DNA of 64,000 bases from Petrolisthes cinctipes (Eukaryota; Arthropoda; Malacostraca; Decapoda; Porcellanidae). Of the stretch, positions 1-10,199 are shown piece by piece; within the stretch, counting starts at the first letter, position 1, and each line of letters begins with the position of its first letter. Location: the NCBI GenBank assembly GCA_033782935.1, contig JAWQEG010000490.1, positions 1,332,001-1,396,000 on the forward strand, written 5' to 3'. The notes under the pieces were generated by a model. That model saw nothing but the letters and a program-made list of their open reading frames with translations, had not been told where the DNA came from and searched no databases. The position numbers and the translations under genes are program-made.

Positions 1-541
1 TTTTTAGCCTATATTTTGAAAATATTCTAGCACTGTGTAGGCATGTACAGATTGCTTCTGGGACCCCAAAATATTGAATTTTCGGGTGTTTTGAGCCTGA
101 ATTTGAGATATAAACGGGTACAGAAGATACATGCACAAATTGACTTTGGGCATCTAAAATATCGATTTTCAGCATGTTTTGAGCCTGTATTTTGAAAATA
201 CTCTAACACTGAGTAGGCATGTACAGATTGCTTCAGGGACCCCAAAATATTGAATTTTCGGGTGTTTTGAGCCTGAATTTGAGATATAAACGGGTACTGA
301 AGATGCATGCACATATCGACTTTTGTGCACCTAAAAGATCGATTTTCAGTATGTTTTGATCATGTATTTTGAAAATACTCTAACACGGAGTAGGCATGTA
401 CAGATCGCTTCTGGGACCCCTAAATATCGAATTTTCGGGTGTTTTGGGACTGAATTTGAGATATCGACTTTTTGGCACCTAAAAGATCGATTTTTAGCAT
501 GTTTTTAGCCTATATTTTGAAAATATTCTAGCAATGAGTAG

Positions 542-717
542 GCATGTACAGATTGCTTCTGGGACCCCAAAATATTGAATTTTCGGGTGTTTTGAGCCTG
601 AATTTGAGATATAAACGGGTACAGAAGATACATGCACATATTGACTTTGGGCACCAAAAATATCGATTTTCAGCATGTTTTGGGCCTGTATTTTGAAAAT
701 ACTCTAACACGGAGTAG
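542..717. repeat. Monomer M1 (A class, 176 bp)
   Basis: Exemplar of the A-class monomer that opens the first trimer. Diagnostic marks are gattgcttc after the anchor, aatattgaatttt, gttttgagcctg, agatacatgcac, attgactttggg and caccaaaaatatcg. It carries the 29-bp segment absent from C. It follows a C monomer ending in gcaatgag or gcactgag. In most copies elsewhere its 3-prime dyad reads gaattttgaaaatac, with one mismatch. This copy has the perfect form gtattttgaaaatac at 678-692. Confidence 0.9.
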
Positions 718-788
718 GCATGTACAGATCGCTTCTGGGACCCCAAAATATCGAATTTTCGGGTGTTTAGGGCCAGAATTTGAGATAT

Positions 789-817
789 AAACGGGTACAG
801 AAGATGCATGCACATAT
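789..817. other. 29-bp segment present in A and B monomers, absent from every C monomer
   Basis: Aligning M2 with M3 shows one clean difference in length: bases 789-817 of M2 are missing in M3, where gagatat joins straight to cga. The segment ends in atat and is preceded by atat, so the deletion lies between 4-bp direct repeats. Every C copy I checked has the same breakpoint, so the deletion happened once, before the 501-bp trimer was amplified. The segment contains the short palindrome tgcatgca in many B copies. Confidence 0.9.
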
Positions 818-864
818 CGACTTTTGGGCACCTAAAAGATCGATTTTCAGTATGTTTTTGGCCT

Positions 865-879
865 GTATTTTGAAAATAC
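865..879. other. 15-bp dyad symmetry element (7-1-7), exemplar
   Basis: The sequence gtattttgaaaatac is a perfect inverted repeat of two 7-base arms around one g. It sits at the same monomer position in M2, M4 and M5. C monomers carry atattttgaaaatat at the corresponding place (1013-1027), also a perfect 7-1-7 dyad. M1 usually carries gaattttgaaaatac, with one broken pair. The element repeats at monomer spacing throughout the array. Whether it binds a protein or extrudes as a hairpin is unknown. Confidence 0.8.
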
Positions 880-894
880 TCTATCACGGAGTAG

Positions 895-1042
895 GCATGT
901 ACAGATACCTTCTGGGACCTCTAAATATCGAATTTTCGGGTGTTTTGGGACTGAATTTGAGATATCGATTTTTTGGCACCTAAAATGTCGAGTTTTAGCA
1001 TGTTTTTAGCCTATATTTTGAAAATATTATAGCACTGTGTAG
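895..1042. repeat. Monomer M3 (C class, 148 bp)
   Basis: Exemplar of the short C class closing the first trimer. Diagnostic marks are gataccttctggg, gacctctaaat, ttttgggactg, cgattttttggcac and aaaatgtcga. It runs directly from gagatat into cgat, so the 29-bp segment of A and B is absent. It ends in gcactgtg. Its dyad is the atattttgaaaatat form at 1013-1027. Confidence 0.9.
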
Positions 1043-1218
1043 GCATGTACAGATTGCTTCTGGGACCCCAAAATATTGAATTTTCGGGTGTTTTGAGCCT
1101 GAATTTGAGATATAAACGGGTACAGAAGATACATGCACATATTGACTTTGGGCATCAAAAATATCGATTTTCAGCATGTTTTGGGCCTGTATTTTGAAAA
1201 TACTCTAACACTGAGTAG
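1043..1218. repeat. Monomer M4 (A class, 176 bp)
   Basis: Exemplar of the A-class monomer opening the second trimer. It is nearly M1, but in most copies has gggcatctaaaatatcg instead of gggcaccaaaaatatcg (this copy reads gggcatcaaaaatatcg), and it ends in aacactgag rather than aacacggag. A frequent subtype has lost one c from the gggacccc run and is 175 bp, as at about 2042, 10923, 15608 and 19968. A second subtype reads attgatttttcggg, as at about 2750, 25690, 27690 and 38390. Confidence 0.88.
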
Positions 1219-1395
1219 GCATGTACAGATTGCTTCTGGGACCCCAAAATATTGAATTTTCGGGTGTTTTGAGCCTGAATTTGAGATATAAACGGGTACT
1301 GAAGATGCATACACATATCGACTTTTGTGCACCTAAAAGATCGATTTTCAGTATGTTTTGAGCATGTATTTTGAAAATACTCTAACACGGAGTAG
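1219..1395. repeat. Monomer M5 (B class, 177 bp)
   Basis: Exemplar of the B-class monomer of the second trimer. It begins like A (gattgcttc, aatattgaatttt, gttttgagcctg) and continues like B (gtactgaagatgcat, atatcgacttttg), with private tgtgcacc and gttttgagcatg. This A-then-B composition suggests M5 is an old chimeric monomer fixed in the HOR. Copies read gatgcatacac or gatgcatgcac, two subtypes that alternate regionally. Confidence 0.88.
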
Positions 1396-1543
1396 GCATG
1401 TACAGATCGCTTCTGGGACCCCTAAATATCGAATTTTTGGGTGTTTTGGGACTGAATTTGAGATATCGACTTTTTGGCACCTAAAAAATCGATTTTTAGC
1501 ATGTTTTTAGCCTATATTTTGAAAATATTCTAGCACTGAGTAG
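1396..1543. repeat. Monomer M6 (C class, 148 bp)
   Basis: Exemplar of the C monomer closing the second trimer. It shares the 29-bp deletion with M3 but starts with gatcgcttctggg and gacccctaaat, continues gatatcgactttttggc, and ends aaaagatcgatttttag ... gcactgag or gcaatgag. This copy has tttttgggtg where most have ttttcgggtg, and aaaaaatcg where most have aaaagatcg. Confidence 0.88.
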
Positions 1544-4500
1544 GCATGTACAGATTGCTTCTGGGGCCCCAAAATATTGAATTTTCGGGTGTTTTGAGCC
1601 TGAATTTGAGATATAAACGGGTACAGAAGATACATGCACATATTGACTTTGGGCACCAAAAATATCGATTTTCAGCATGTTTTGGGCCTGAATTTTGAAA
1701 ATACTCTAACACGGAGTAGGCATGTACAGATCGCTTCTGGGACCCCAAAATATCGAATTTTCGGGTGTTTAGGGCCAGAATTTGAGATATAAACGGGTAC
1801 AGAAGATGCATGCACATATCGACTTTTGGGCACCTAAAAGATCGATTTTCAGTATGTTTTTGGCCTGTATTTTGAAAATACTCTAACACGGAGTAGGCAT
1901 GTACAGATACCTTCTGGGACCTCTAAATATCGAATTTTCGGGTGTTTTGGGACTGAATTTGAGATATCGATTTTTTGACACCTAAAATGTCGATTTTTAG
2001 CATGTTTTTAGCCTATATTTTGAAAATATTATAGCACTGTGTAGGCATGTACAGATTGCTTCTGGGACCCAAAATATTGAATTTTCGGGTGTTTTGAGCC
2101 TGAATTTGAGATATAAACGGGTACAGAAAATACATGCACATATTGACTTTGGGCATCTAAAATATCGATTTTCAGCATGTTTTGGGCCTGTATTTTGAAA
2201 ATACTCTAACACTGAGTAGGCATGTACAGATTGCTTCTGGGACCCCAAAATATTGAATTTTCGGGTGTTTTGAGCCTGAATTTGAGATATAAACGGGTAC
2301 AGAAGATACATGCACATATTGACTTTGGGCACCAAAGATATCGATTTTCAGCATGTTTTGGGCCTGAATTTTGAAAATACTCTAACACGGAGTAGGCATG
2401 TACAGATCGCTTCTGGGACCCCAAAATATCGAATTTTCGGGTGTTTAGGGCCAGAATTTGAGATATAAACGGGTACAGAAGATGCATGCACATATCGACT
2501 TTTGGGCACCTAAAAGATCGATTTTCAGTATGTTTTTGGCCTGTATTTTGAAAATACTCTAACACGGAGTAGGCATGTACAGATACCTTCTGGGACCTCT
2601 AAATATCGAATTTTCGGGTGTTTTGGGACTGAATTTGAGATATCGACTTTTTGGCACCTAAAATGTCGATTTTTAGCATGTTTTTAGCCTATATTTTGAA
2701 AATATTCTAGCACTGTGTAGGCATGTACAGATTGCTTCTGGGACCCCAAAATATTGATTTTTCGGGTGTTTTGAGCCTGAATTTGAGATATAAACGGGTA
2801 CAGAAGATACATGCACATATTGACTTTGGGCATCTAAAATATCGATTTTCAGCATGTTTTGGGCCTGTATTTTGAAAATACTCTAACACTGAGTAGGCAT
2901 GTACAGATTGCTTCTGGGACCCCAAAATATTGAATTTTCGGGTGTTTTGAGCCTGAATTTGAGATATAAACGGGTATTGAAGATGCATGCACATATCGAC
3001 TTTTGTGCACCTAAAAGATCGATTTTCAGTATGTTTTGAGCATGTATTTTGAAAATACTCTAACACGGAGTAGGCATGTACAGATACCTTCTGGGACCCC
3101 TAAATATCGAATTTTCGGGTGTTTTGGGACTGAATTTGAGATATCGACTTTTTTGCACCTAAAAGATCGATTTTTAGCATGTTTTTAGCCTATATTTTGA
3201 AAATATTCTAGCAATGAGTAGGCATGTACAGATTGCTTCTGGGACCCCAAAATATTGAATTTTCGGGTGTTTTGAGCCTGAATTTGAGATATAAACGGGT
3301 ACAGAAGATACATACACATATTGACTTTGGGCACCAAAAATATCGATTTTCAGCATGTTCTGGGCCTGAATTTTGAAAATACTCTAACACGGAGTAGGCA
3401 TGTACAGATCGCTTCTGGGACCCCAAAATATCGAATTTTCGGGTGTTTAGGGCCAGAATTTGAGATATAAACGGGTACAGAAGATGCATGCACATATCGA
3501 CTTTTGGGCACCTAAAAGATCGATTTTCAGTATGTTTTTGGCCTGTATTTAGAAAATACTCTATCACGGAGTAGGCATGTACAGATACCTTCTGGGACCT
3601 CTAAATATCGAATTTTCGGGTGTTTTGGGACTGAATTTGAGATATCGATTTTTTGGCACCTAAAATGTCGAGTTTTAGCATGTTTTTAGCCTATATTTTG
3701 AAAATATTCTAGCACTGTGTAGGCATGTACAGATTGCTTCTGGGACCCCAAAATATTGAATTTTCGGGTGTTTTGAGCCTGAATTTGAGATATAAACGGG
3801 TACAGAAGATACATGCACATATTGACTTTGGGCATCTAAAATATCGATTTTCAGCATGTTTTGGGCCTGTATTTTGAAAATACTCTAACACTGAGTAGGC
3901 ATGTACAGATTGCTTCTGGGACCCCAAAATATTGAATTTTCGGGTGTTTTGAGCCTGAATTTGAGATATAAACGGGTACTGAAGATGCATACACATATCG
4001 ACTTTTGTGCACCTAAAAGATCGATTTTCAGTATGTTTTGAGCATGTATTTTGAAAATACTCTAACACGGAGTAGGCATGTACAGATCGCTTCTGGGACC
4101 CCTAAATATCGAATTTTCGGGTGTTTTGGGACTGAATTTGAGATATCGACTTTTTGGCACCTAAAAGATCGATTTTTAGCATGTTTTTAGCCTATATTTT
4201 GAAAATATTCTAGCACTGAGTAGGCATGTACAGATTGCTTCTGGGACCCCAAAATATTGAATTTTCGGGTGTTTTGAGCCTGAATTTGAGATATAAACGG
4301 GTACAGAAGATAAATGCACATATTGACTTTGGGCACCAAAAATATCGATTTTCAGCATGTTTTGAGCCTGAATTTTGAAAATACTCTAACACGGAGTAGG
4401 CATGTACAGATCGCTTCTGGGACCCCAAAATATCGAATTTTCGGGTGTTTAGGGCCAGAATTTGAGATATAAACGGGTACAGAAGATGCATGCACATATC

Positions 4501-4676
4501 GACTTTTGGGCACCTAAAAGATCGATTTTCAGTATGTTTTTGGCCTGTATTTTGAAAATACTCTAACACGGAGTAGGCATGTACAGATACCTTCTGGGAC
4601 CTCTAAATATCGAATTTTCGGGTATTTTGGGACTGAATTTGAGATATCGATTTTTTGACACCTAAAATGTCGATTT

Positions 4677-7384
4677 TTAGCATGTTTTTAGCCTATATTT
4701 TGAAAATATTCTAGCACTGAGTAGGCATGTACAGATTGCTTCTGGGACCCCAAAATATTGAATTTTCGGGTGTTTTGAGCCTGAATTTGAGATATAAACG
4801 GGTACAGAAGATACATGCACATATTGACTTTGGGCACCAAAAATATCGATTTTCAGCATGTTTTGGGCCTGAATTTTGAAAATACTCTAACACGGAGTAG
4901 GCATGTACAGATCGCTTCTAGGACCCCAAAATATCGAATTTTCGGGTGTTTAGGGCCAGAATTTGAGATATAAACGGGTACAGAAGATGCATGAACATAT
5001 CGACTTTTGGGCACCTAAAAGATCGATTTTCAGTATGTTTTTGGCCTGTATTTTGAAAATACTCTAACACGGAGTAGGCATGTACAGATACCTTCTGGGA
5101 CCTCTAAATATCGAATTTTCGGGTGTTTTGGGACTGAATTTGAGATATCGATTTTTTGGCACCTAAAATGTCGATTTTTAGCATGTTTTTAGCCTATATT
5201 TTGAAAATATTCTAGCACTGTGTAGGCATGTACAGATTGCTTCTGGGACCCCAAAATATTGAATTTTCGGGTGTTTTGAGCCTGAATTTGAGATATAAAC
5301 GGGTACAGAAGATACATGCACATATTGACTTTGGGCACCTAAAAGATCGATTTTTAGCATGTTTTTAGCCTATATTTTGAAAATATTCTAGCACTGAGTA
5401 GGCATGTACAGATTGCTTCTGGGACCCCAAAATATTGAATTTTCGGGTGTTTTGAGCCTGAATTTGAGATATAAACGGGTACAGAAGATACATGCACATA
5501 TTGACTTTGGGCACCAAAAATATAGATTTTCAGCATGTTTTGGGCCTGAATTTTGAAAATACTCTAACACGGAGTAGGCATGTACAGATCGATTCTAGGA
5601 CCCCAAAATATCGAATTTTCGGGTGTTTAGGGCCAGAATTTGAGATATAAACGGGTACAGAAGATGCATGAACATATCGACTTTTGGGCACCTAAAAGAT
5701 CGATTTTCAGTATGTTTTTGGCCTGTATTTTGAAAATACTCTAACACGGAGTAGGCATGTACAGATACCTTCTGGGACCTCTAAATATCGAATTTTCGGG
5801 TGTTTTGGGACTGAATTTGAGATATTGATTTTTTGGCACCTAAAATGTCGATTTTTAGCATGTTTTTAGCCTATATTTTGAAAATTATCTAGCACTGTGT
5901 AGGCATGTACAGATTGCTTCTGGGACCCCAAAATATTGAATTTTCGGATGTTTTGAGCCTGAATTTGAGATATAAACGGGTACAGAAGATACATGCACAT
6001 ATTGACTTTGGGCACCTAAATGATCGATTTTTAGCATGTTTTTAGCCTATATTTTGAAAATATTCTAGCACTGAGTAGGCATGTACAGATTGCTTCTGGG
6101 ACCCCAAAATATTGAATTTTCGGGTGTTTTGAGCCTGAATTTGAGATATAAACGGGTACAGAAGATACATGCACATATTGACTTTGGGCACCAAAAATAT
6201 CGATTTTCAGCATGTTTTGGGCCTGAATTTTGAAAATACTCTAACACGGAGTAGGCATGTACAGATCGCTTCTAGGACCCCAAAATATCGAATTTTCGGG
6301 TGTTTAGGGCCAGAATTTGAGATATAAACGGGTACAGAAGATGCATGAACATATCGACTTTTGGGCACCTAAAAGATCGATTTTCAGTATGTTTTTGGCC
6401 TGTATTTTGAAAATACTCTAACACGGAGTAGGCATGTACAGATACCTTCTGGGACCTCTAAATATCGAATTTTCGGGTGTTTTGGGACTGAATTTGAGAT
6501 ATCGATTTTTTGGCACCTAAAATGTCGATTTTTAGCATGTTTTTAGCCTATATTTTGAAAATATTCTAGCACTGTGTAGGCATGTACAGATTGCTTCTGG
6601 GACCCCAAAATATTGAATTTTCGGGTGTTTTGAGCCTGAATTTGAGATATAAACGGGTACAGAAGATACATGCACATATTGACTTTGGGCACCTAAAAGA
6701 TCGATTTTTAGCATGTTTTTAGCCTATATTTTGAAAATATTCTAGCACTGAGTAGGCATGTACAGATTGCTTCTGGGACCCCAAAATATTGAATTTTCGG
6801 GTGTTTTGAGCCTGAATTTGAGATATAAACGGGTACAGAAGATACATGCACATATTGACTTTGGGCACCAAAAATATAGATTTTCAGCATGTTTTGGGCC
6901 TGAATTTTGAAAATACTCTAACACGGAGTAGGCATGTACAGATCGATTCTAGGACCCCAAAATATCGAATTTTCGGGTGTTTAGGGCCAGAATTTGAGAT
7001 ATAAACGGGTACAGAAGATGCATGAACATATCGACTTTTGGGCACCTAAAAGATCGATTTTCAGTATGTTTTTGGCCTGTATTTTGAAAATACTCTAACA
7101 CGGAGTAGGCATGTACAGATACCTTCTGGGACCTCTAAATATCGAATTTTCGGGTGTTTTGGGACTGAATTTGAGATATTGATTTTTTGGCACCTAAAAT
7201 GTCGATTTTTAGCATGTTTTTAGCCTATATTTTGAAAATTATCTAGCACTGTGTAGGCATGTACAGATTGCTTCTGGGACCCCAAAATATTGAATTTTCG
7301 GGTGTTTTGAGCCTGAATTTGAGATATAAACGGGTACAGAAGATACATGCACATATTGACTTTGGGCACCTGAATGATCGATTT
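4677..7384. repeat. Local 677-bp tetramer array (M1-M2-M3 plus A/C chimera), doubled as 1,354 bp
   Basis: Junctions at 4677, 5178, 5354, 5855, 6031, 6532, 6708, 7209 and 7385 give steps 501, 176, repeated four times. The four-monomer unit is M1-M2-M3 plus a 176-bp chimera. Alternate tetramers share private marks, so the actual duplicated unit is 1,354 bp: for example gattctagg at about 5591 and 6945, atatagatt at about 5521 and 6875, and aaaattatct at 5881 and 7235. The copies differ at a few sites, such as cggatg near 5946 against cgggtg near 7300. M4, M5 and M6 are missing here, so this is a different HOR from its flanks. Confidence 0.87.
5224..5399. repeat. Chimeric A/C monomer, 176 bp (exemplar)
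   Basis: The 5-prime part is A class (gattgcttc, gttttgagcctg, agatacatgcac, attgactttgggcacc). The 3-prime part is C class (taaaagatcgatttttag, tttttagcctatattttg). The switch lies around gggcacc. It keeps the 29-bp segment and so is 176 bp. The same chimera recurs with step 176 at about 5855, 6532, 7209, 11879, 13382, 16563, 17742, 20923, 24254, 24931, 39303, 42985, 45164 and 50508, always followed by an A monomer. Its wide spread suggests one origin and later dispersal by array rearrangement. Confidence 0.85.
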
Positions 7385-10199
7385 TTAGCATGTTTTTAGC
7401 CTATATTTTGAAAATATTCTAGCACTGAGTAGGCATGTACAGATTGCTTCTGGGACCCCAAAATATTGAATTTTCGGGTGTTTTGAGACTGAATTTGAGA
7501 TATAAACGGGTACAGAAGATACATGCACATATTGACTTTGGGCACCAAAAATATCGATTTTCAGCATGTTTTGGGCCTGAATTTTTAAAATACTCTAACA
7601 CGGAGTAGGCATGTACAGATTGCTTCTGGGACCCCAAAATATTGAATTTTCGGGTGTTTTGAGCCTGAATTTGAGATATAAACGGGTACTGAAGATGCAT
7701 GCACATATCGACTTTTGTGCACATAAAAGATCGATTTTCAGTATGTTTTGAGCATGTATTTTGAAAATACTCTAACACGGAGTAGGCATGTACAGATCGC
7801 TTCTGGAACCCCTAAATATCGAATTTTCGGATGTTTTGGGACTGAATTTGAGATATCGACTTTTTGGCACCTAAAAGATCGATTTTTAGCATGTTTTTAG
7901 CCTATATTTTGAAAATATTCTAGCAATGAGTAGGCATGTACAGATTGCTTCTGGGACCCCAAAATATTGAATTTTCGGTTGTTTTGAGCCTGAATTTGAG
8001 ATATAAACGGGTACAGAAGATACATGCACATATTGACTTTGGGCACCAAAAATATCGATTTTTAGCATGTTTTGGGCCTGAATTTTGAAAATACTCTAAC
8101 ACGGAGTAGGCATGTACAGATCGCTTCTGGGACCCCAAAATATCGAATTTTTGGGTGTTTAGGGCCAGAATTTGAGATATAAACGGGTACAGAAGATGCA
8201 TGCACATATCGACTTTAGGGCACCTAAAAGATCGATTTTCAGTATGTTTTGAGCATGTATTTTGAAAATACTCTAACACGGAGTAGGCATGTACAGATCG
8301 CTTCTGGGACCCCTAAATATCGAATTTTCGGGTGTTTTGGGACTGAATTTGAGATATCGACTTTTTGGCACCTAAAAGATCGATTTTTAGCATGTTTTTA
8401 GCCTATATTTTGAAAATATTCTAGCAATGAGTAGGCATGTACAGATTGCTTCTGGGACCCCAAAATATTGAATTTTCGGTTGTTTTGAGCCTGAATTTGA
8501 GATATAAACGGGTACAGAAGATACATGCACATATTGACTTTGGGCACCAAAAATATCGATTTTTAGCATGTTTTGGGCCTGAATTTTGAAAATACTCTAA
8601 CACGGAGTAGGCATGTACAGATCGCTTCTGGGACCCCAAAATATCGAATTTTTGGGTGTTTAGGGCCAGAATTTGAGATATAAACGGGTACAGAAGATGC
8701 ATGCACATATCGACTTTTGGGCACCTAAAAGATCGATTTTCAGTATGTTTTTGGCCTGTATTTTGAAAATACTCTATCACGGAGTAGGCATGTACAGATA
8801 CCTTCTGGGACCTCTAAATATCGAATTTTCGGGTGTTTTGGGACTGAATTTTTGGCACCTAAAATGTCGAGTTTTAGCATGTTTTTAGCCTATATTTTGA
8901 AAATATTCTAGCACTGTGTAGGCATGTACAGATTGCTTCTGGGACCCCAAAATATTGATTTTTCGGGTGTTTTGAGCCTGAATTTGAGATATAAACGGGT
9001 ACAGAAGATACATGCACATATTGACTTTAGGCATCTAAAATATCGATTTTCAGCATGTTTTGGGCCTGTATTTTGAAAATACTCTAACACTGAGTAGGCA
9101 TGTACAGATTGCTTCTGGGACCCCATAATATTGAATTTTCGGGTGTTTTGAGCCTGAATTTGAGATATAAACGGGTACTGAAGATGCATACACATATCGA
9201 CTTTTGTGCACCTAAAAGATCGATTTTCAGTATGTTTTGAGCATGTATTTTGAAAATACTCTAACACGGAGTAGGCATGTACAGATCGCTTCTGGGACCC
9301 CTAAATATCGAATTTTCGGGTGTTTTGGGACTGAATTTGAGATATCGACTTTTTGGCACCTAAAAGATCGATTTTTAGCATGTTTTTAGCCTATATTTTG
9401 AAAATATTCTAGCACTGAGTAGGCATGTACAGATTGCTTCTGGGACCCCAAAATATTGAATTTTCGGGTGTTTTGAGCCTGAATTTGAGATATAAACGGG
9501 TACAGAAGATACATGCACATATTGACTTTGGGCACCAAAAATATCGATTTTCAGCATGTTTTGGGCCTGAATTTTGAAAATACTCTAACACGGAGTAGGC
9601 ATGTACAGATCGCTTCTGGGACCCCAAAATATCGAATTTTCGGGTGTTTAGGGCCAGAATTTGAGATATAAACGGGTACAGAAGATGCATGCACATATCG
9701 ACTTTTGGGCACCTAAAAGATCGATTTTCAGCATGTTTTTGGCCTGTATTTTGAAAATACTCTAACACGGAGTAGGCATGTACAGATACCTTCTGGGACC
9801 TCTAAATATCGAATTTTCGGGTGTTTTGGGACTGAATTTGAGATATCGATTTTTTGACACCTAAAATGTCGATTTTTAGCATGTTTTTAGCCTATATTTT
9901 GAAAATATTATAGCACTGTGTAGGCATGTACAGATTGCTTCTGGGACCCAAAATATTGAATTTTCGGGTGTTTTGAGCCTGAATTTGAGATATAAACGGG
10001 TACTGAAGATGCATGCACATATCGACTTTTGTGCACCTAAAAGATCGATTTTCAGTATGTTTTGAGCATGTATTTTGAAAATACTCTAACACGGAGTAGG
10101 CATGTACAGATCGCTTCTGGGACCCCTAAATATCGAATTTTCGGGTGTTTTGGGACTGAATTTGAGATATCGACTTTTTGGCACCTAAAAGATCGATTT
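7385..10199. repeat. Irregular HOR domain with small deletions
   Basis: Junctions are 7385, 7886, 8387, 8874, 9375, 9876 and 10200. The 487-bp step (8387 to 8874) comes from a 14-bp deletion in a C monomer. The 324-bp step (9876 to 10200) is a two-monomer unit: an M4 5-prime part with three c in gggaccc fused to M5 (gtactgaagatgcat), then C. Private marks include cggttgttttg at about 7976 and 8477. Confidence 0.82.
8837..8868. other. 14-bp deletion within a C monomer
   Basis: Where other M3 copies read gactgaatttgagatatcg followed by a t run, this copy reads gactgaatttttggcacc. Fourteen bases are lost between short t runs, a pattern typical of replication slippage. The trimer containing it is 487 bp rather than 501. 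I saw no second copy, so it looks private and recent. Confidence 0.85.

Larger units (their letters stand above)
718..894. repeat. Monomer M2 (B class, 177 bp)
   Basis: Exemplar of the B-class monomer of the first trimer. Diagnostic marks are gatcgcttc, aatatcgaatttt, gtgtttagggccag, agatgcatgcac, cgacttttgggcac and cagtatgtttttggcc. It is one base longer than A because of an extra t in gacttttggg. The 29-bp segment deleted in C lies at 789-817. A perfect 7-1-7 dyad, gtattttgaaaatac, is at 865-879. Copies ending in ctatcac rather than ctaacac, as here, are a subtype that also occurs at about 3.5, 22.3, 35.0, 48.4 and 61.4 kb. Confidence 0.9.
542..1543. repeat. Reference copy of the 1,002-bp six-monomer HOR (M1-M6)
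   Basis: This is the cleanest early full unit: M1 542-717, M2 718-894, M3 895-1042, M4 1043-1218, M5 1219-1395, M6 1396-1543. It is two 501-bp trimers with the same length pattern (A 176, B 177, C 148) but different diagnostic bases. M1 is therefore more like M4, M2 like M5 and M3 like M6, which suggests the 1,002-bp unit arose by duplication and divergence of a 501-bp trimer. The same order recurs in long runs, for example about 2673-4676, 36298-37300 and 46503-50007. Boundaries are set at the anchor word and are arbitrary. Confidence 0.93.
1..4676. repeat. Mostly regular 1,002-bp HOR domain
   Basis: C-to-A junctions fall at 494, 995, 1496, 1997, 2673, 3174, 3675, 4176 and 4677, so all steps are 501 except 1997 to 2673, which is 676. 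That unit has an extra A-class monomer: a 175-bp M4-like monomer (one c lost) is followed directly by an M1-like monomer. M4 to M1 is not the canonical order, so this is a register slip. The rest alternates the two trimers. Confidence 0.88.

Noticed and set aside
760..775. Plant-type telomere repeat (tttaggg) in M2
   Set aside because: The heptamer occurs singly inside gtgtttagggcc once per M2 and is never in tandem. It is a normal part of the monomer.
718..894. CENP-B box
   Set aside because: The best candidate is around ttttcgggtg. It lacks the required spacing and bases of the TTCG-4N-A-2N-CGGG core on both strands in M2, M4 and M6.
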